Of a DNA stretch of 64,000 nt, positions 26,493 to 34,504 are shown one piece after another. A program made the translations under genes and the position numbers. Numbering within the stretch: position 1 is the stretch's first letter; every line of letters starts with the position of its first letter. The notes beneath the pieces were generated by a model, which saw only the letters and a list, made by a program, of their open reading frames with translations, did not search any database and was not told the origin of the DNA. This DNA comes from Sva-25 sp037385685 (lineage in GTDB: Bacteria > Pseudomonadota > Gammaproteobacteria > Chromatiales > Chromatiaceae). The stretch is taken from contig JARRMW010000004.1 in NCBI GenBank assembly GCA_037385685.1, positions 124,001-188,000 on the forward strand, given 5' to 3'.

Positions 26493-27464
26493 TCATTGCG
26501 ATTGGGTCTGTACCGGTTTCTGTTCCAGGCTGCACCAGGTCGACAGGATGATGTCATTCAGGCGGATCAGATCACGCTGTATTTCATCGACAAACTCATG
26601 CAGGCAGTTTTCCGCGAGGACATCGGCATCGCTATGGTAGAGCTTGTCCTGTACCTCGGCGAACAGGTTGATTGCCCTCCCGCGACGTGGCAGCTTGGTG
26701 AATGCCTCGCCGATCTGGTGGACGCAGAAAATAACTGAACGCGGGAAGGTAATGTCCTGCAGCAGAAAATGCACGACCCCCTTGCTGCTGACGCGCGGAC
26801 CGATTCGTTGTCTGTACATGGTCAGTGCATTCAGTGATAGCAGGATATGCATCCACAGGAGGCTGTCATAGCGCAGCTGGCTGCTGTCACGGTTTTCCTG
26901 TGCGCGCCTCCGGTTGACGGCAGTTGCGCCGACATCGAGGATGCGCGACGTCATGTCGGCGCGCTCGAGATTCTTGCCAAGCTGAATAAACCTGTAGGCC
27001 TGGGTTCTGCACATGACATTTTCCACGAGTCCGGAGATCTGCTGACAGCGCTGCACGATCTGCTCGAGAAATTCATAGCGGAAGCGACGCGCCAGCGATT
27101 TTTCGGCCAGTTCGTGGACATAAAGATTCAGCTCGTTGAGTTCCTCCCAGAGGCCGGGCGTAATGATGTCGCGGGTCGTGCGGACATTCTCGCGGGCACT
27201 CATAACGGAGGAGATAATGGAGCCTCCGTAATCCGCGTCGACGATGAAGAAATTGATGACATCCGTCTCGTTGACAGTCTCGTACTTCTGCAGGTAGATC
27301 TCCCTGCTTGACGTTATGTCAAGAAGAATGCCCCACCCTGGCTCCTCCCCTCTTGGCATATCAAGCACCATCTGGAAGTAGGCGTTGATGAGCCTGGCCA
27401 TGTTCTCGGTCCGCTCGAGATAGCGGGCTGTCCAGTAGAGTCTCTCTGCGACGCGTGAGAGCAT
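26493..27464 (-). CDS. Alpha-E (DUF403) domain protein
   Basis: A 323-aa helical protein starting MLSRVAERLYWTARYLERTENMARL, the same opening (V-A-x-x-x-x-W-x-x-R-Y-x-E-R) as the alpha-E half of the fusion protein at 20434-23001. The family is named for its alpha-helical structure with conserved Glu. It always accompanies the ATP-grasp protein. Its ATG overlaps the stop of the ATP-grasp gene (TGATG at 27462-27466). Its precise role is not known. Confidence 0.88.
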   Translation of the reverse strand: MLSRVAERLYWTARYLERTENMARLINAYFQMVLDMPRGEEPGWGILLDITSSREIYLQKYETVNETDVINFFIVDADYGGSIISSVMSARENVRTTRDIITPGLWEELNELNLYVHELAEKSLARRFRYEFLEQIVQRCQQISGLVENVMCRTQAYRFIQLGKNLERADMTSRILDVGATAVNRRRAQENRDSSQLRYDSLLWMHILLSLNALTMYRQRIGPRVSSKGVVHFLLQDITFPRSVIFCVHQIGEAFTKLPRRGRAINLFAEVQDKLYHSDADVLAENCLHEFVDEIQRDLIRLNDIILSTWCSLEQKPVQTQSQ

Positions 27465-28915
27465 CAGAAAGCCTCCATGTCGACGATCCAGGTGTCCTTG
27501 CTTCCCCCGCCCTGTGACGAGTTTACGACCAGCGATCCCTCGCGCATCGCAACACGTGTCAGGCCGCCCGCGGTCACAGACATCGACTCGCCCTGCAGGA
27601 TAAAAGGCCGCAGGTCGAGATGACGCGGTGCAAATCCATTGCCTGTGAGTGTCGGCGCCGTCGACAGGGAGAGTGTCGGCTGAGCGATATAATTGCGCGG
27701 ATTCTCCGTGATCAGTTTCGAGAAGGTTTTGCGTTCCTCTTCAGTCGAATGCGGTCCAACGAGCATGCCGTATCCCCCGGATTCGTTGGCGGGCTTGACG
27801 ACGAGTTCATCGAGGTGGTCAAGCACGTAGGCACGTTCCTCCTCGCGCTCGCACAGCCATGTCGGTACATTCGGGAGGATCGGGTCCTGATCGAGATAGT
27901 AGCGAATCATCTCCGGAACATAGGCGTAGACCACCTTGTCATCTGCGACACCACTTCCGGGAGCATTGGCGATCGCAACCTTGCCTGCGCGCCAGGCACG
28001 AATCAGGCCAGGCACACCGAGGATGGAGTCCTTGCGGAAGACTTCAGGGTCACAAAAGATATCGTCGATGCGACGGTAAATGACATCAACTTGCTGCGGG
28101 CCGAATACGGTACGCATGTAGACACAGTCATCGTCACCGACGAAGAGGTCTGAGCCTTCGACAAGTTCGGCCGCCATGCCCTGTGCCAGGAAGCTGTGCT
28201 CGAAATAGGCAGAGTTGTAGATGCCTGGGGTCAGGACAGCAATTTCAGGATAGTCCAGGTCGCGAGGTGACAGTGAAGCCAGCATCTCGAATAACTGCGA
28301 GGTGTATTCGTCGACGGGAAGAATACTGTGATCCTCGAATAACTCTGGAAAGACACGCTTTGTCACCTGGCGATTCTCGATCATGTAGGAGACGCCCGAT
28401 GGCACGCGAAGGTTGTCCTCGAGAACGTATACTTCGCCGTCAGCGTCACGGACAAGATCACTGCCGCAGATGTTGGCCCAGACGCCATAAGGTGGCGTGA
28501 CCCCCTTGCATGGTTCGAGGAAATTGCGGGAATTGATGATTAGATCTGCAGGTACGATCTTCTCCTTGAGAATCTCCTGGTCGTTATAGACATCGTTGAT
28601 GAAGAGATTGAGCGCCGTGAGACGCTGCTTGAGCCCGTCCTCAACGCGTCGCCATTCCGACAGCTCGATGATGCGCGGGATAATGTCAAAGGGCCATGCC
28701 CGGTCGATATTGCCGCCTTCGGTATAGACCGTGAACGAGATGCCCATTTCGCGAATCGCAATTTCCGAAGCGACCTTGCGTGACAGCAGCTCCTTGTCAT
28801 CCAGTGACGAGAGATACTGCATCAGGTGCCTGGCATGCGGCCGTGGCTGGCCCTCTGAATCGATGAGCTCGTCCCAGGCACCGTTCGTCCTGTAGTCCTC
28901 CAGTGGATTAGTCAT
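27464..28915 (-). CDS. Circularly permuted ATP-grasp protein
   Basis: The first gene of the minus-strand five-gene operon. The ATG at 28915 (MTNPLEDYRTNGAWDEL) gives 483 aa; the frame is open to 28966 but the extra residues are atypical. ATP-grasp features are GNIDRAWPFDIIPRI, EPCKGVTPPYGVWANICG, YVLEDNLRVPSG, and VVKPANESGGYGMLVG. It is paralogous to residues 1-490 of the fusion protein. Predicted product: a carboxylate-amine ligase. The gap of ~480 bp upstream to phoU holds its promoter. Confidence 0.88.
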   Translation of the reverse strand: MTNPLEDYRTNGAWDELIDSEGQPRPHARHLMQYLSSLDDKELLSRKVASEIAIREMGISFTVYTEGGNIDRAWPFDIIPRIIELSEWRRVEDGLKQRLTALNLFINDVYNDQEILKEKIVPADLIINSRNFLEPCKGVTPPYGVWANICGSDLVRDADGEVYVLEDNLRVPSGVSYMIENRQVTKRVFPELFEDHSILPVDEYTSQLFEMLASLSPRDLDYPEIAVLTPGIYNSAYFEHSFLAQGMAAELVEGSDLFVGDDDCVYMRTVFGPQQVDVIYRRIDDIFCDPEVFRKDSILGVPGLIRAWRAGKVAIANAPGSGVADDKVVYAYVPEMIRYYLDQDPILPNVPTWLCEREEERAYVLDHLDELVVKPANESGGYGMLVGPHSTEEERKTFSKLITENPRNYIAQPTLSLSTAPTLTGNGFAPRHLDLRPFILQGESMSVTAGGLTRVAMREGSLVVNSSQGGGSKDTWIVDMEAF

Positions 28916-28966
28916 GAATGCATAGTCTCGTCTCTGGTATGCGAAATAAAGCAATATGTGTGCCAC

Positions 28967-29288
28967 AAATTTTCAATGACCAGCAAGCTCTGTAGATGGA
29001 TTGCTGCACTCCATTTGTGACTGTTGCCATCTTCATGCCCCCGCATGGTGCACCTTCAGGGGGCTGTTGCCGATCAAAAGGGATGCGGATCGGGTTTTTC
29101 AGTATTGGCATGTATTCTGCATGAGACTGGTTGTCATGGAAATCGTGGTCATGACAAGCGATCAATCCTCCTCTTGGTCGTTCAACCTTGCAGTGAAAAC
29201 CAATCGCTGATGATTGAAACTCACTGATCTGCCTGCATGTCTCCTTCCGGTCCATGCAGGCTTTATTTTGAAACGTCCTGATTGCGGG
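28967..29288. other. Gap between ATP-grasp operon and phosphate operon
   Basis: A 322-bp gap. I see no convincing gene. It holds a hairpin with a T tract on plus (29231-29269, listed separately) and the 5' region of the ATP-grasp operon. A short plus frame ATG at 29120 gives 29 residues (MRLVVMEIVVM and following) but has no ribosome site, so I do not call it. Confidence 0.4.
29231..29269 (+). terminator. Terminator-like hairpin, plus orientation
   Basis: Stem GCCTGCATG (29231-29239) and CATGCAGGC (29253-29261), loop 13 nt, followed by TTTATTTTG. The T tract is only on plus, but no plus-strand gene lies within the preceding 250 bp. It may belong to an unannotated plus transcript or be a structural element at the end of the phoU transcript read from the other side. 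Confidence 0.5.
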
Positions 29289-29399
29289 CTAGGTTGCGAC
29301 GTATGGAACGGCAAAAATGGCGATCGCGAGGATCAGTAGTGCGATGACAAGGACAATCAGGAGTCCCTTTTTGGTCGCAAGAAAGATGTCTAGTCGCAT
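29289..29399 (-). CDS. Small single-helix membrane protein, 36 aa
   Basis: An ATG at 29399 opens 36 codons: MRLDIFLATKKGLLIVLVIA and a further hydrophobic run LLILAIAIFAVPYVAT. Residues 12-34 form one strong membrane helix after a K-K. It follows phoU on the same strand by 27 bp. GGAAC is the only ribosome-site-like word upstream and it is weak. Composition of a helix is easy to reach by chance, but its location in the operon favours a real product. Family unknown. Confidence 0.4.
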   Translation of the reverse strand: MRLDIFLATKKGLLIVLVIALLILAIAIFAVPYVAT

Positions 29400-29426
29400 T
29401 GTAGGTCGTTCCGTTTGGGATTCAGT

Positions 29427-30095
29427 TCAGCCGAGTTCGATTATTTCACCGCTGGTCGAGAAAACGATGCGTTCAGCAATATTGGTGACACGATCAGCGA
29501 TACGTTCCATTTTGTGTGCCACGCTGATGGCATGAACACAACTCTCGATGCTGTCAGGGTCATTGCGCATCTCGCTTATCAGGCTGTCCACCAGCACTCT
29601 TTCCTCATCGTCAACCTTGTCGTCCTCAGCAGCCAGCAACCGCGCATCCTGTTCATCCGGATTTTCCAGCAAGGCATTGACCTGATCGAGCATCAGGCTG
29701 CAAAGATCGATCATCAGTTGAAAATGATCCCTGCACTCTTTTTTCGGAATTCTATTCATGTCATGCACCTTGCGGGCGATATCCGCTGCATAGTCACCAA
29801 TGCGTTCGAATTCCTGTGCAATGTGCATGTTGGCCAGCAGACCACGCAAATCGTTCGCCACAGGCTGTCTCAGTGCGATTGTCACGAAACATTGTTCTTC
29901 GATCTGTGCACAGAGAGCATTGATCTGCTGATCGCCGGCAATAACCTCCGATGCCAGTTCCCTGTCGTGTTCCATGAAAGCGTCACTCGAGCGCCTGAAT
30001 CCATCGCTGACCGCATGCCCCATTGAAGAAATGCATCCCTGGATGTTTTTTTCGTCTTTGCTGAGAGACTGGTGTGTAAGGACCATCAGATGCAC
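29427..30095 (-). CDS. phoU: PhoU-family phosphate regulator
   Basis: A 222-aa helical protein with two PhoU three-helix repeats. The metal-binding signatures E-x-x-x-D-Y-A-x-D are visible: FERIGDYAADIARKVHD in the first and MERIADRVTNIAERIVF in the second. PhoU proteins set phosphate uptake and signalling through PhoR or the transporters. It is the last large gene of the minus-strand phosphate operon after the Na/Pi cotransporter and the coiled-coil gene. A start at ATG 30086 is also possible. Confidence 0.88.
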   Translation of the reverse strand: MHLMVLTHQSLSKDEKNIQGCISSMGHAVSDGFRRSSDAFMEHDRELASEVIAGDQQINALCAQIEEQCFVTIALRQPVANDLRGLLANMHIAQEFERIGDYAADIARKVHDMNRIPKKECRDHFQLMIDLCSLMLDQVNALLENPDEQDARLLAAEDDKVDDEERVLVDSLISEMRNDPDSIESCVHAISVAHKMERIADRVTNIAERIVFSTSGEIIELG

Positions 30096-30210
30096 CGCAG
30101 TAGCGGTTGTTATTCACTTATGATGCTGATATTAACGTAAAACGGTACAACAGCGCAGCCTGCCGTTGATCGCGAGGCTGTCTGTCAGTGAGTAGTTAAT
30201 CAACGATGCA

Positions 30211-30456
30211 TCATTTCTTGCAATTGATCTCTTTGCACAAGGCAACAGCCTTTTTACGCTGGGCCTGAAGAATCTTGAGTTCCTGTTCAAGTTTATTGAG
30301 CTTTTCCTTGTCTTTTGTTTGCTCGATTTCTTTCTTGAGATACTTGCTGTGCTGTCTTAACTTTTTCAGTAGTTTCCGTAACTTGTCACGCTTTTCTTTC
30401 TGTTTTTCAAGATCCTGGTCGAGTATCTTGCCGAGCTTTTTAAGCAGTTTTTCCAT
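30211..30456 (-). CDS. Lysine-rich coiled-coil protein, 81 aa
   Basis: A short protein with about 30 Lys or Arg residues. The whole length from MEKLLKKLGKILDQDLEKQKEKR to the C-terminus is a predicted heptad coiled coil (leucines at regular spacing in LRKLLKKLRQHSKYLKKEI). No signal peptide and no known family that I recognise. Its ATG overlaps the stop of the Na/Pi cotransporter gene (TAATG at 30454-30458), so it is translated with it. It ends 115 bp before phoU. Possible partner of the transporter's cytosolic tail (inference). Confidence 0.75.
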   Translation of the reverse strand: MEKLLKKLGKILDQDLEKQKEKRDKLRKLLKKLRQHSKYLKKEIEQTKDKEKLNKLEQELKILQAQRKKAVALCKEINCKK

Positions 30457-32291
30457 TACTGGATTCCTCCGGATACCTTCGCAGACGCTGTGCTTTCATC
30501 TTCGAACATGGTTTCAATATCCCTCTCATTCAGAGAGATGACACGATCCTGTTCACGCAATATAGACTCTTTCGGCAGGAACAGGACTCCAGCCATTTCG
30601 ACAAGATTGTCAGCCATGCTGATTGCATAGGCATTGTCATTCATGAGTGATGTTGCCATTTCGGCCGTGATCAGGTGTTGACGGATTTTTTCATCGATGA
30701 CACCGGTCGTCAGAACGTCATTCCTGCGAATACTGACCTTGAGATTGTCGAGTGACAGCATGACAAGATCCGGATCATCGCTTTCTTCAATCCGGCTGAT
30801 CTCATGCATCAGGGTTCCAAGCTGTGCACGGATGTTGAGGTACTGGTCCCTGATCTCGGCGTTTGGTGATGCCAGGTACCGAACCATATTCTTTTGCAAA
30901 TGCTTCACGGCCTTGACGGACTCGACGATATCTCGACTGGCCATGCGTAACCGGTAGAGTTCTTCATTCTGCTCTGCTGATGTACCCGTCTGGACCCGGC
31001 TGATGAAGGCATTGATCTCGCTGTAGAGAAACTTGATCTTGCGATCATACAGCGCATCTATGTCAATTTTATGAACCTTGTCAGGTAGTCGATTTAATTC
31101 TTCCGGAGACACATCACCACGCAGGGTATCCGGGTTGTAATTCAGTCCGTAGGCAATGACATCAAAGGCGTTATCGAAGAGATGCCGAATCTCCCTGTTG
31201 ATCGCCTCGATGGCTGTGTCTGGCATTTCGAGCACAGAATCATTGAGATACCTGGGCTCGCTCACCTTGCGTTTCTTCGGCTTCAGGACCTGCTCGAGAA
31301 CCGTTACGAGAGGCTTGATGAATGGCAGCATGATGATGATGCCCGCAAGGTTGAAGAGCGTGTGGAAGAGAGCGAGTTTCAGGGTGTAGTCATCCTCCGC
31401 GATGCCGACCTTTTCAGAAAGATAGTTGACCGTTGCGAGAAACTGGTCGATCAGGAGGATTGCGACGATACCTGTCACCAGGTTGAAGACAAGGTGTGCA
31501 CCAGCCAGGCGTCGTCCTTCGACATTTGATCCCATGGCACCAAGTATTGCGGTTATCGTTGTCCCGACATTGGCACCGATGGAGAGTGCCAGGGCATTCT
31601 CGTAGGTAATCTGTCCGGCAGCCAGTGCCGTGATGATGAGAACCAGCGTTGCATGACTCGACTGCATGATGACTGTCGCGATAATGCCAAGCAGTGCAAA
31701 AATGAGTAGTCCCCGCATACCCGGAATGGCATAGGCAGAGAGGTCGATCGTATCCTTGAAAGTTTCGAAACCCTCTTTCATGTAATGGATACCGAGAAAA
31801 AGGAACCCGAGTCCTGCGAGGATATAGCCTGCACCCTTGAGTGCCTTCGAGGACTGAAAGACCAGGATGATGCCAAAAACGAGCATCGGCATGGCGAAAG
31901 CCGAGATTTTGACCTTGAGTCCGAAACCGGCGATCAGCCAGGCGCCGGTCGTTGTGCCGAGATTGGCACCGAAGATAATACCGATGCCTGCTGCCAGACC
32001 AATCAGACCTGCGCTCAGGAAAGAGATGGTGATCACAGAGACCAGCGAACTGGATTGCATCAGGGTTGTCGTAATGACGCCAAAACTCAGACTTTTCCAG
32101 AGTTTGTCGGTCGTGCGCTTGAGAAGGTTTTCGAGCGTACCGCCGGTGAATGCCTTGAATCCCTGTTCGAGGAACAGCATGCCGAACAGGAAGATTGCGA
32201 CGCCAGCAGCAATATCCTTCAGATCCGGACTGACCCAGAAGCCGTACGCAAGGATCGCAAAGATGACCGGCAACAGAATCTTGCGCAGCAT
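30456..32291 (-). CDS. Na+/phosphate cotransporter, NptA/PhoU-fusion type
   Basis: A 611-aa protein. The N-terminal ~350 residues hold the two repeats of the Na/Pi-II family, each with QSSSLVSVITISFLSAGLI or QSSHATLVLIITALAAGQI and the flanking G-A-N-x-G-T-T (GANLGTTTGAW, GANVGTTITAI). The C-terminal ~240 residues are a PhoU-like helical domain. Proteins of this type import, or balance, phosphate with sodium. It lies 62 bp after the PiT gene in the same orientation. Confidence 0.88.
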   Translation of the reverse strand: MLRKILLPVIFAILAYGFWVSPDLKDIAAGVAIFLFGMLFLEQGFKAFTGGTLENLLKRTTDKLWKSLSFGVITTTLMQSSSLVSVITISFLSAGLIGLAAGIGIIFGANLGTTTGAWLIAGFGLKVKISAFAMPMLVFGIILVFQSSKALKGAGYILAGLGFLFLGIHYMKEGFETFKDTIDLSAYAIPGMRGLLIFALLGIIATVIMQSSHATLVLIITALAAGQITYENALALSIGANVGTTITAILGAMGSNVEGRRLAGAHLVFNLVTGIVAILLIDQFLATVNYLSEKVGIAEDDYTLKLALFHTLFNLAGIIIMLPFIKPLVTVLEQVLKPKKRKVSEPRYLNDSVLEMPDTAIEAINREIRHLFDNAFDVIAYGLNYNPDTLRGDVSPEELNRLPDKVHKIDIDALYDRKIKFLYSEINAFISRVQTGTSAEQNEELYRLRMASRDIVESVKAVKHLQKNMVRYLASPNAEIRDQYLNIRAQLGTLMHEISRIEESDDPDLVMLSLDNLKVSIRRNDVLTTGVIDEKIRQHLITAEMATSLMNDNAYAISMADNLVEMAGVLFLPKESILREQDRVISLNERDIETMFEDESTASAKVSGGIQ

Positions 32292-32353
32292 CAGTTACGT
32301 TCCGGCAGAAAATAAACCACTGTTGGCGCCATCGCGAATGTTTCCCTTCATCA

Positions 32354-33922
32354 TCAAGGCAGCATCATCCCGCGGATTGTGTAGAACAGAATTGCGGCAA
32401 GCAGGCCTGAAATGGGAACCGTGATGATCCATGCGGCCACGATTTTCAGCAGGGCCGAACGTTTCACGAGTTCTGTGCGATAGATCTTGTTAAGCCCCTT
32501 GCGTTCGCGCTTGCTGAGTTCCGCTGTTGCACGGTTCTCCTTGAGCTGCTGCAGCATCTGACGCTTGCCCTCGATCTTTTCCTTGTGAAAATTCTCGAGA
32601 AACTGTTCAACTTCCTTGCGATCCTTACCCTGGTGATGTTCCTCGATTTGATCAATTATCCGTGCGTAATTGGCTTTGAGGTACTCACGCAGGAAGCCGA
32701 CGCCGAAGACAGCCCCGACAGCGATGTGTGTCGAACTGACGGGCAGGCCCAGCTGTGTCGCGATGATCACGGTAATGGCTGCAGCAAGGGCGATGCAGAA
32801 GGCACGCATCTGGTCGAGTTCTGTTATCTCGGAGCCCACTGTGCGAATCAGTTTTGGACCATAGAGAGCGAGACCGATCGCAATACCAAGTGCCCCGACC
32901 ATCATTACCCAGAGTGGAATACTGGCTTTCGTGGCAATACCCCCCTGTGTGATTGCGTCGTTGATCGCTGCCAGAGGGCCGATCGCATTGGCCACGTCAT
33001 TGGCGCCATGGGCAAAACTCAGGAGTGCCGCAGCGAAGATCAGCGGGATGGTGAACATTTTGTTGATTGCACGCTTGTTGTTTTCTGAAGACGCGGCATA
33101 TTTTTTCAGGACCTTGAGTGACAGCAAATAGACCAGTACTGCGATGCCGAAGCCAATAGCAAGCGCAACAGGCATCTCCACCTTCCAGATCTTCTTCAGC
33201 CCTTTCAGTACCAGGTACGTGCCAAATGCCCAGGCCATAATGCCTATCAGCAGGGGAACCATCCACTTGGCGGCAGCCAGCATATCGGACTTATAGGTAA
33301 TTGTGCGTTTGATGAGGTAGAGGAAGATGGCAGCAATGACGCCACCCAGAACCGGTGAGATGACCCAGCTTGCAGCAATCTGCCCCATGGTCCCCCAGTC
33401 AGCGATACCGAAACCGCCGGCTGCGATACCGGCTCCGAGGACGCCACCAACGATCGAGTGCGTTGTCGAGACAGGCGCGCCGATTGCTGTCGCGAGGTTA
33501 AGCCACAGTGCGCCTGCGAGCAGCGCGGCCATCATGAGCCAGATAAAGATATCTGTATCGCCGATCAGAGCAGGATCGATGATCCCCTTCTTGATGGTAC
33601 TAACGACATCACCGCCGGCGATCAGGGCTCCGGATGCTTCAAAAATGGCAGCGATGAAAATAGCCCCGGACAGTGTCAGAGCACGGGAACCAACAGCTGG
33701 TCCAACATTATTGGCGACATCGTTAGCGCCGATATTCATTGCCATGTAACCGCCGATCATTGCAGCCATCACGAGCATGAAACTGACTTCGCCTTCCCTG
33801 GAAATGAGAGTCAACACGATGCCGACAATAAACAGCAATGCCATGCCGAGACGAAAAAATTCATTTCTGGCAGGTTTGGTTGCATCCTCGATCATGGCAA
33901 TTTTCTCGAGTTCTTTTTTCAC
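32354..33922 (-). CDS. PiT-family inorganic phosphate transporter, long type
   Basis: A 522-aa permease. Both family signatures are present: GANDVANNVGPAVGSRAL near residue 65 and FAHGANDVANAIGPLAAI near residue 305. P-V-S-T-T-H-S-I-V-G-G and P-V-S-S-T-H-I-A-V-G-A-V-F-G are in the paired loops. It carries a longer central loop (residues ~215-290) and an extended cytosolic stretch before the last helix (residues ~430-480), unlike the pit at 4212-5246. First gene of the phosphate operon that also contains the Na/Pi cotransporter and phoU. Confidence 0.9.
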   Translation of the reverse strand: MKKELEKIAMIEDATKPARNEFFRLGMALLFIVGIVLTLISREGEVSFMLVMAAMIGGYMAMNIGANDVANNVGPAVGSRALTLSGAIFIAAIFEASGALIAGGDVVSTIKKGIIDPALIGDTDIFIWLMMAALLAGALWLNLATAIGAPVSTTHSIVGGVLGAGIAAGGFGIADWGTMGQIAASWVISPVLGGVIAAIFLYLIKRTITYKSDMLAAAKWMVPLLIGIMAWAFGTYLVLKGLKKIWKVEMPVALAIGFGIAVLVYLLSLKVLKKYAASSENNKRAINKMFTIPLIFAAALLSFAHGANDVANAIGPLAAINDAITQGGIATKASIPLWVMMVGALGIAIGLALYGPKLIRTVGSEITELDQMRAFCIALAAAITVIIATQLGLPVSSTHIAVGAVFGVGFLREYLKANYARIIDQIEEHHQGKDRKEVEQFLENFHKEKIEGKRQMLQQLKENRATAELSKRERKGLNKIYRTELVKRSALLKIVAAWIITVPISGLLAAILFYTIRGMMLP

Positions 33923-34282
33923 GGAATTCCTCGCGGTCCACCCGGGTTATTGTTGAAAGTGGTAATCCGGAAAACGAGGACTGGTTTCATCGTCGACAGT
34001 TTCCCGGCAGACCAGACTGGCTGTTGAAACAGCGCGAATTCGAAAACAGAAACGTGCGGCAGAAAATCCAGTCAGTCACCTTTCAAGATTAGGGAAGAAA
34101 AAGCTCGAAGTCTTTGTGATAGATCACGAATAGTATAAATTACGACAGTTATATAAAAGCCTCAAGTGGCTGATATAGAGGTAATTTCTGGAACATTCCC
34201 TGCGAAGGGCGGCGAATCATGACGCTTTTGTTGCAATGATGCCCTGCAGGAGCCGGATGGCCCCTGCGGATTCAGGAAGATG
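33923..34282. other. Regulatory gap upstream of phosphate operon
   Basis: A 360-bp gap between the PiT gene (minus) and the small gene at 34283 (minus). On the minus strand a possible -10 TATACT lies at 34132-34137 (AGTATA on plus), with a poor -35. Just downstream of it the palindrome GTGAT-AG-ATCAC (34116-34127) sits where an operator could block the start of transcription. No typical Pho box is apparent by eye. The rest is AT-rich and shows no gene. Confidence 0.4.
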
Positions 34283-34504
34283 TCAGGAAGGGAGATCGTC
34301 GAGCCGATAGTGAGCATCGAGCCAGCACTTCGGTAACTCTTCACCTGATGGGAACTTGAGGTCGGCTTTTTTGAATTTCTCCGCATCCTGAAGCTCTTCA
34401 CCTGCATGGAAACGGCCGATGATGCTGTCGTTGAATGGATCAAACAGGTCCCTCAGTGACAGAACCTCGACAAGATCGTCGTTTGACTTGGCTTTAAGAA
34501 ACAT
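34283..34504 (-). CDS. Small conserved protein of unknown function, 73 aa
   Basis: Begins MFLKAKSNDDLVEVLSLRDLFDPF and contains GRFHAGEEL and KFPSGEELPKCWLDAHYR. Similar short proteins are common in gammaproteobacteria and are sometimes loosely named acetyltransferase, a name the sequence does not support. It has no membrane segment. Its ATG lies inside the 3' end of the MOSC gene (overlap 34453-34504, 52 nt), which is unusually long. Last gene of a four-gene operon. Confidence 0.65.
   Translation of the reverse strand: MFLKAKSNDDLVEVLSLRDLFDPFNDSIIGRFHAGEELQDAEKFKKADLKFPSGEELPKCWLDAHYRLDDLPS

Noticed and set aside
28908..29255. Minus frame of 115 aa in the gap upstream of the ATP-grasp gene
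   Set aside because: It overlaps a hairpin and the ATP-grasp start, has odd composition, and lacks homology-like motifs, although GGAAGGAG lies near an ATG at 29241.
30697..33749. Several plus frames in the phosphate genes
   Set aside because: All lie opposite genes with conserved transporter motifs.
34116..34127. Palindrome GTGATAGATCAC as a CRP or FNR site
   Set aside because: The spacing between half-sites is 2 bp; CRP needs TGTGA-N6-TCACA and FNR needs TTGAT-N4-ATCAA. It may still be an operator for something else.
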